This document shows, piece by piece, positions 56,894 to 64,000 of a DNA stretch of 64,000 bases; the first letter of the stretch is position 1; each line of letters starts with the position of its first letter. This stretch comes from Takakia lepidozioides (Eukaryota; Streptophyta; Takakiopsida; Takakiales; Takakiaceae). The position numbers and the translations under genes are program-made. The notes under the pieces were generated by a model. It was not told the DNA's origin. It did no database searches and saw only the letters and a program-made list of their open reading frames with translations. Location: contig CM060732.1 in assembly GCA_030704615.1 (NCBI GenBank), positions 5,332,001-5,396,000 on the forward strand, read 5' to 3'.

Positions 56894-59800
56894 CTACCCA
56901 TATGTTGTATCCCGCTGCAAAAGAGTATCGACCTCGTTGAAACTCATAGTGGCCTGGTGAATGAAGTTGTCACGTTTGGGATCGCAAACCATCCTCCTCA
57001 AAAATATGAAATACAAATGTTTGCAGGGTATGAATTTACCTCTCTTGCCCAAACTGGTTGATAGCATATTCACAAAATCAGGACATGTGCAATTGGGGAA
57101 ATTGGAAACCGTGACGTCGTAGGTCCTGTCATGAACAGCAGATGTGGAAGTGATGATTGTGAATACCCGACCATATCCTGGATCGGGTACTTCCGTGGTG
57201 CTTCCGACACGAGCTTGGAGCATTCTTGCGGACTCCACTTTGCCAAAGTGTTCAGCGGTTGGAGGGAAACGCCGAACGAGCTTTCCATCTCGTTTGGTTG
57301 GCCACAAGTCAGGATTTGCCGGGGGGACCCGGGAGGACGCAGAAGTAGTAGCACATGCATGGAGTTGGGGTTGTCTCGCAAGGGAAAAACCTGCCTCCTC
57401 CAGCATTTCAATCTCCTGAAAGCTGAGATGTGTTCCCACCTTCACGGGCCAAACGGTTGGAGGAGATGGCTTCATCACTACGGAAGGACGCACAGTTCCA
57501 TGCACACATCTGGCACAATCATCTGCGCAGAACCAGAACTTGTGGTTCTTGGCTTCTGGTTGATCGTATGGACGCATCAAGCCCGTGAAAGTCGGAGCAG
57601 GAGTTCGGGCACCACCTCTGGATATAGATGAAGTGCACTTCTCGAAATTAGTTGCCCTGATCGCTGTACATTTCACACGAGACCCGACACTTGTGCGTTC
57701 TATGTGCCAAACGTGGTCGGGGCATGCGGACTCAAGCACATCAAGGGGGTTGTTTCTCTCCTGCACCATTTCAGTGGCACGGTTTGATGCTGGAGCTTGC
57801 CGTCGTGTTGGAGGTTCCTCCACAATGGAGGTTCCGGACATGGAGCTGTCATGCAGGGGAACACGAGGCTTCGAGAAGTTATCACGGTCTGCCCTGTGGG
57901 AATCTGAATCCGAACCAGGTGGAGTGTTCAATTTCCTCTTACAGGAGCCGAATCTCTCCTCCCCTTCAAGATGTGGAACTCTAGAAACAAGTGGCGTTCC
58001 CTGGGCATACATGCTCACCGCCCGTGCTATCTTGATTGGATCCCCAGATCTGTTTGCAGCACGCAACATCAACTCCCATTTGTCCGGACCCTTGCCACCA
58101 ACCCCACCTCGTAAGAAATCACGGTATCGGGTTTGTTGTTGCAAGGCACGTATCAAATCATCTGTTGTTGCCACATACAAATCCCGACCTCGTTTCCCAG
58201 ACTGCTGCAACCATGCATTGTGCACAGTTTCTGCCAAATTGCAAGATGGCATGTCCGCCATTTCCTCAATGGACATGTTCTGCAAAGAGGATAACCACAC
58301 TTCAGAACAGTGCACAGGAAACAACATAAAGAAAGCAATGAGTCAAAAATATGGAAAGCAAATGTATGAATAAAGCATGAAATAGAAGCCTCGTACCATT
58401 GTCATGGCTGCTCCCCACTGTCTATACCGGAAGTGCCAAAACGCCAGCCAATCTTCCAATGCTCTCATACTCTCAAGTGATGCAGCTCCAGAAGAGAACC
58501 ACCAGGCACGAATTGTCTGGAACAAAGTGTCCGCCTCCTTCATTGTTCTAGCATCTTTGTACTCTTTGCACAATTTACGGTGCTGAGTCTGCATCTCTGG
58601 TTTGATGTCCGACTTTGTATGTTTTTCCAGAGATTGTGTCCAATGGAATAGACATGTACGCTCTCTTCCTGGCATAGGCACTTTTGGGTCGCCCGATCCG
58701 AAGACAATACGAACAGCATTGAAATTTGCTTGAGCACTATCCGCCATGAAACCTGCGAAATTTGGAGATGGCAGCCCATGGCAGCCCATGACACGTATCA
58801 GGGAATTCCACATGAGCTTCTGGGATTCCGTATCCTCGGATTGCATGTCACAAACTGCAATTGTCATAACTCGTTGGTACACTGGATCGTAGACATGACA
58901 AGCCATTGTCGTCCAATCCTTCACTCGTTTCACATGATCAAACATAAGAAAACAGTTCTGCAAGTCCCCAGTCTTCTGCATCCGCTTCACGAGGCTAACC
59001 CCACTGCCCTCCCCAACAGTCGACATTTTGAAAAGAAAAACTTTGATGGCACCTTGACCTGGGAATACATTGTCCTGGATGTAATCGTACTTGCTCACTC
59101 GTTTCAATTCCAAAATATTGTCTATGTAGCCTCTGATCCCAGAGCCCATTCTCAATGCATTGATCTGATGCCGAATGTTAGGTGAACTTAAAGTGGAGAA
59201 ATGATCCATGACCACGTCCAATGCTGCACCGTCAAGTTTAGTCCCCACAGAATCTCCTTCACTCAAAATATGGCTTTCCAAGAAGGACTTGCTTGCGCCA
59301 AGAGCAATTGCAGATGTTGTTGCGGATGGGTTTCTCCCGAACTCCTGTTTGATCAACCTCGATACTGTCTCAACACTCTCCCTGTAATCCCCCTTCGAGA
59401 CAGGATGGTTATGGAATCCAAAATGCACACAAGCTCTTGTCATTGTATTCAAACGGTGGACAACATAGTACATTCTTGCTCCGCAGAGCGCCAAACAGGA
59501 TGGCACAAGTTTGCAGAATTTGCAGACGAAAGTGTTTGCCGGTGGAGGGGCAGTCCCAGGCTGAAATGGATTTTCCGCCAGACCCTCCCATTCGCTTTGA
59601 TTATGAACCCCAGACTGAAAAAGTGTCTGCAATTCAAATTATCACACCTAAGGTGTCCATTGCAAACTGTCCTCCTGAAAACAAGCTTGTCATCATTCTG
59701 AATATTGGATGTTTTTGTTCTGCACCACGGGTGCCCGTCGTGTTTCTTGTCCATTCCATGCATCATGATTGTTACACCTCCAACTCGCGGAGGAGGAGGC

Positions 59801-60408
59801 AGCTCGAATAGGATATCGCCATCAAAAGTCTCCGGCAAGAACTTCACAGGCACCTGCTTCAAAGATTCCCAATCAATTCCCCGCAACTCACTTTTGAATC
59901 CAGCCATTCCTCCCATCGCCCGCAATTTTGGAATGACACTACAAATCTCTTCTTCATCAGCTTCTGCAACCACAGTAGGAAGGACTGGATTTGGAATTTC
60001 ACTTATGTCATCATCGGAAGAATCCGAAAGCTCAACGATTGGAGTGGAGGAAGTCTGTTCTTTTTTCACCACCACCTCCCTCTTGTCTTCAACGACTGAA
60101 GCAGCAGTCCCGGGCGTCACATATGACCCAAGGGACTTTCGCCGAGGCTCTCCAAGTACTCTGTATCGACCAGGACGCACTCTCCACTGGCTGATATGAG
60201 CCGTCTCATCACGGTTTTGGAAAGAATATTTCACCAACTTCCCTTTCAGATCGTAAACCTCTTTCTCCAAAAAGATGGAGCCATTCTGCAGCTGAAAACG
60301 GGTAGCCAAGACATGTTCCAGAACAATTGCAAATCCATTGTCAAGGACTTCCTGGGAGAACGGCACTGGTTTGTCGTCTGAGAAGAACTCCGCTTCAGAG
60401 GAAGCCAT
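56894..60408 (-). CDS. Mutator-like transposase F, nearly intact
   Basis: Model: 60408-58397 joined to 58279-56894, intron 58396-58280 (GTACGA...TTTGCAG, phase 0), about 1,130 residues. Domains in order: an N-terminal region (FQLQNGSIFLEKEV); an acidic linker (ELSDSSDDDISE); a GCM/WRKY-like zinc cluster (HPWCRTKT, CDNLNC, FVCKFC, GARMYYV, HFGFHNHPV); the DDE core with MFDHVKRVKDW, FMADSAQANF, CLFHW and NLAETVHNAW; a Cys-rich region (KCTAIRATNFEKC, HKFWFCADDCARC); and a SWIM finger (CTCPDF...CKHLYFIF). All four core landmarks are present. A run of five T at about 59618-59622, where six would keep frame, is the one visible break; sequencing error, true mutation or a cryptic acceptor (TTTTTCAG) are alternatives. 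It diverges from P6 across 850 bp. Confidence 0.85.
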
Positions 60409-61258
60409 CTTCCTTCCTCGAGTATGTTTGTACCTTGCTATCGCAGATCTAGTGTAAATCGGTTTACTGCTGTCTCCATAACACAGTTGAAGAATGAGCA
60501 GAGAATATGGGCGGAGGAACTCAGATAACGACTGTGCATATTATGTTATTCTTTCCAGATATGCAGCCGTCCATTTTAATTACTTTTCTTGTGGGCCCAG
60601 TGGTCAGAGTATCCCTAGGGCAGTGTCGGCAACTGTTAAACCGTTAATCAGAACCTCATCAATAAACCCAATAACAAAGCCGACTTCCTGGAAGCATGCC
60701 ACAGGATCTGAGAATGGGATTGCAGATTAAGTAAATGTATCTATATACTACTACCAATGATCATGCGCACCTGGAAAGTTCCAAATGTGAACGAATGTGG
60801 GGTTTGGCTAACAAGGATGACCGTGTATGATATTCCAAAATTTGTCATCAAACTCTCGTTCATTTATATTTATTTGTTTAAGACTGCGCATCAATTTCTG
60901 GGATTCGCTGTTATTTTTAAATATTGAACCGTTCTAATAAAGAACACGCCGTTTTTTTTGGGCGGCACACGTCAGACATCCATAACTGAATACGAACAGC
61001 TGTACACCAATTGCTGGCATGTGCACTAATAAGGAAACGACTATGTGTAACGGTCACGCGGGAGGGAATCCGATGCTTCTAGAGACACGCAAGAACGCAG
61101 GCAATCCCGCAAGAAATCGGGAGTCACTGCGTTTTTCTACTTTTCGCGCTTAGAGGGAGAGTGGTAGTCAAGCTGGAGAGGGTTCCTTCTAGAATACGAA
61201 AGAGAAGAAAGTCTCTTTATTTTACTTCCCTTAGAGAGAGACGCAGAGCAAGAGAAAA
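60409..61258. promoter_or_regulatory. Divergent promoter region between transposase F and P6
   Basis: The only non-coding DNA between the two ATGs, so it must hold both promoters if the genes are expressed. None of the 22 bp dyads occurs here. No clear TATA box could be assigned with confidence to either gene. Confidence 0.45.
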
Positions 61259-63671
61259 ATGACGAGGCGTCGTTTGTTGGAGAACACAGGGCCAAGGCAG
61301 CAGGTGAACGCGGAGACTGATTCACAAGAGCAGACGGAGACTGAGGCAGCGGCTGCGACACAGTCGGCGATAAGAGTGCGCCAGCCTGTGGAGGCAGAGA
61401 TGATTCGCAGGGACACTGAAGAAGGTGGAAGCACGCGGAACGCCGAACCTGGAGAAGGTCAAGAAACCCTTGCGCAGACAGAAACTCCAGCAGATGTGAG
61501 AGGGAAGAGGAAAGCTGCAGAAGGGGATCAAATTTCAAAACCTAAGAAGGTGCCAGTAAGTTTTATCATATAGTCTGTCTGATTGCCTTTCAAGGAGTCC
61601 TTCCTCTTCCTTCTTTAGCAGGAACTACTGAATTGCGAGCGTCGTTAACGCCATTCGATTCTCCTCATGAGATTTATGTACCTATGTGTTTGAAGAGAGA
61701 GTCTGCACTTACTATTCTCCCTAAACTACACTGAATGTCGTTGCCGCCAATCAGTTGCACATGTATGTCATTACACAACACCGATCCGGCAGGTCGTTAT
61801 CTTTTGTGATTGTCGTTAACGCCGTTCGCTATCGCTCTCGCTTTTGTTTTGAATACGGCAGTCTCAGCTTTGCATGTGTAGATTGTGCTGAATTCTTTCA
61901 CACCATTCATGGTGAGTTTCCTTGATACAGAGTGATGGTCGTTACCGCCATTCACTATTTGCAAATCACTCAGTCAGAACTGAATGGCATCGTGCAGAAA
62001 ACTGTGAGGTCGAAGCCTACAGGATCAGAGGGGAAAGGATCTGGAGATGGGGACGAGTCCGCAAAAAGCTCAGAGAATACAGATGAAGCAGATGAATCCG
62101 AAGTGCACTACCTTGACAAGGTGAAAGAACTCATGTCATTCCAGAAGGTAAACTCTCAGGAGGTTATAAGGGACATGCTCGTATCTGGAGGGCGTCTGGA
62201 CATACCTCTGTGCCGGATGATATCAATGCCTGTTGTGCGTCCACCTCTTTCCCATGACATAACAAAATTGGAGAGTGATTTTGTGCATGGATATAGACTT
62301 GGTGCACAAGTTTTTTATGTGTGTCACTGACGGATATAAATGGGAAAAGCACATTAGTGTCTCCAGAGATCAGTGATAACTGGGATGAGTGCTGGAAAGA
62401 TGCCAATGAGGAGTTCGAGCTGGGCCTCATGATGGGAAAGAACACCCAGCAATTCTGCAACCACATGTTCTACGTCTGGGACGGCAACCACCGATTGCTG
62501 GCATGGATGGGATACATTCAGAAACACCATTCGAAAGACAAAGACAAGCATGTTGCTGTGGAGGCAATGGTTTTGGATCCAGGAAACGACATCGCTAGGC
62601 TTCTTACAGCTATGCACGACGTGAACAAGTAAGTCATCCAGGAGATTTCATTCCCTCTGTAGTGTCTTGTTAATCCTCAAAAAACAGTGTTAAGGAATGC
62701 AATGTTTCCAATGTTTTTGCAGATCGACAGAGAAATCGCATGTGACAACAAGCTTGGTTCACACACTATTCCGAATTCAGAGGATTGGTCTGATGAAGCT
62801 GGATGATTTTCGGACAGTACTACCACCCAATATCATCAAGAAGTGCGAAACAGGAAGAGCTGCAGGCACTTGGTATTCTTTGACACGAGAGGCGTTTCTG
62901 GAGTACATGTATGCGGTAAGCCCGAGTCTGTAATCTGTTTACTTTTCGAATACATGTTTGTAGTCCCTTCGGAGCTAATCACTACTTGAATGAATGCAGC
63001 AAGAACTGGCAGAGGCAGCTGAGAAGGGAAAATCCGAATATTACCGCACTACACCAGAAGAACTAAGGACATCAAAGGGTGTGGAAGCTGCAATAAAGAA
63101 GGAGTTTGAAATGCGAAGAACCAAATTGATGTCAGCCTTCGGAAAGCAGCTTAGAATAGTAGATCCTGGACTTGGTCCTGAGTTCCTTCAGCAGATCAAA
63201 ACACACTATGACAAGCATGTGCATCCGGAGATGCAGCAGGAGAAATTGCACCGGCTGGCCATATCGATGGTCGACCCACAAACAAAAATAAGGTGGCTGG
63301 AGATATGGAACTCAGATCAAACAGTAAAGGACTTGAATCAGTTCCCAAAGAGCACCATACAGCCTGGCACAAAGGTGGAAGGAATCAGTGATTTGGTGTT
63401 TGATAACTGGCTCCACAAGGCTACATTTTGGAGTCAGGTGTGTATTCGAACATGCTGTTTCTTCTCTTCAAGTATGTGATGTGTATCTTTTTTGCAATTC
63501 TGACAAATATACTATTTGCAGCTCGAAAAGCGCGCCGTCATTGTGCTGGATCAGACTTTGAAGGACCTGAACATTGCGATTGTTTCCCCTCCCCAAATGT
63601 CATTGGAGGCATACATAAGGAAGTGGAGAGGTCTCACCTGGAGATACTGTTTTGGGAGTTCTCCAAAGATG
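61259..63671 (+). CDS. P6: DGNHR-box (ParB/sulfiredoxin-like) protein, 3' end outside window
   Basis: Exon model: 61259-61555, 61974-62628, 62723-62915, 63000-63437, 63522-63671, all introns GT-AG. Exon 1 is hydrophilic (TDSQEQTETEAAAATQ; KRKAAEGD). Exon 2 has an acidic stretch, QKVNSQEVIRDMLVSGGR, IPLCRMISMPVVRPP, FVHGYRLGAQVFYV and HMFYVWDGNHRLLAWMGYI. The IPL..I...VVRP and DGNHR combination resembles the N-terminal fold of ParB and sulfiredoxin, where this box contacts nucleotide; that link is inference. A two-base GT surplus at about 62320 (gtgtgtc) breaks the frame in exon 2. Later exons have TSLVHTLFRIQRIGLMKL, KKEFEMRRTKLMSAFGKQ and LEKRAVIVLDQTLKDLN, with no recognised domain. Introns 1 and the last carry 22 bp dyads. 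Confidence 0.65.
61636..61954. repeat. Dyad repeats in P6 intron 1 (TGAATGTCGT arms)
   Basis: Four imperfect dyads at about 61636, 61732, 61807 and 61933, each 22 bp with CGTT(A/G)(A/C)CG core and outer ATTCA/TGAAT bases. They lie between the exon 1 donor (61556) and the exon 2 acceptor (61973). Confidence 0.75.
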
Positions 63672-63825
63672 GTAACATTTTACGGTCCAACGACTTTGAC
63701 AGTCAGGTTGGAGGAGAGTGGGCCATGATGCGAGTTGTGTACAGGTGCAATGTCATACTTGAAACTCTACTGTTTTTTTTGGGAAAAAATGTGGCTTCAT
63801 ATGGATTGCAATCTTAGATCCAGAT

Positions 63826-63967
63826 TGAATGTCGTTGACGACATTCACTTCTTGTCTGAGTCATTCTTAAGCGAGTATATGAATTCACCTGGTTAGGATC
63901 TAAGGGTGCAATTATATTGTCCCTGATTAGAATTGATAATGTCCTTGAATGGCGTTGACGACATTCA
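63826..63967. repeat. Dyad repeats in the last visible P6 intron
   Basis: Two dyads at 63826-63847 and 63946-63967. The first has perfect 10 bp arms TGAATGTCGT and ACGACATTCA around TG; the second has one change. Both lie after the GTAACA donor at 63672, so they are again intronic if that donor is used. Confidence 0.8.
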
Positions 63968-64000
63968 CATACGGAGTTGTTGAGAGGTCCTCAGAGTTAT

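Noticed and set aside
61137-61538. 133-codon minus-strand frame
   Set aside because: Antisense to P6 exon 1, which has the expected donor and composition.

Overview
The window looks like nuclear DNA of a land plant, most likely a seed-free plant (fern, lycophyte or bryophyte) with a large, transposon-rich genome. Evidence: decayed PLS-type pentatricopeptide-repeat (PPR) sequences, Mutator-like transposase genes with GT-AG introns, a Ty3/gypsy relic, a hAT-type MITE and a probable tRNA-derived SINE. I see no rRNA gene, no CRISPR array and no confidently intact host housekeeping gene. The species assignment is inference.

Layout. 0-9.6 kb: a decayed minus-strand Ty3/gypsy-like element between two 316-317 bp direct repeats (about 98% identical). 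It carries gag with two CCHC knuckles, a protease region, a C5-cytosine DNA methyltransferase, an integrase and a PHD finger. Most of reverse transcriptase/RNase H is absent. Nearly all its in-frame stops can be explained by C-to-T changes. 9.6-16 kb: fragments of a 'DGNHR' protein gene (called P here), an array of short dyad repeats, and Mutator-like transposase copy A. 16.4-18.9 kb: PPR pseudogenes, one split by a 541 bp hAT-type MITE. 21.2-22.8 kb: a head-to-head pair of related genes of unknown function. 23.2-27 kb: transposase copy B. 28.5-32.8 kb: tandemly duplicated PPR debris. 32.8-36.2 kb: transposase copy C and a dyad array. 37.1-48.1 kb: two P loci with large dyad arrays, with an inverted relative of copy B (copy D) inserted in one of them. 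50.2-56.4 kb: an inverted dyad array, a P first exon and transposase copy E. 56.9-64 kb: the best preserved unit, transposase F (minus strand) diverging from P6 (plus strand, running off the window).

The recurring theme is a two-gene transposon family. One gene is a Mutator-type DDE transposase with a GCM/WRKY-like zinc cluster, D-D-(C..H)-E residues and a C-terminal SWIM finger. The other (P) has an acidic N-terminus and a ParB/sulfiredoxin-like VWDGNHR box. Short dyad repeats lie in or beside P, mainly in what I read as its first intron. Their sequence differs between loci, but the geometry repeats: two arms of about 10 bp, a 2-base centre that is usually TG, CA or CG, and a CpG one base out from the centre on each side. 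I consider this gene-plus-dyad-array architecture the most interesting candidate for an undescribed system. I infer that the dyads are binding sites for one of the two proteins; the sequence alone does not prove it.
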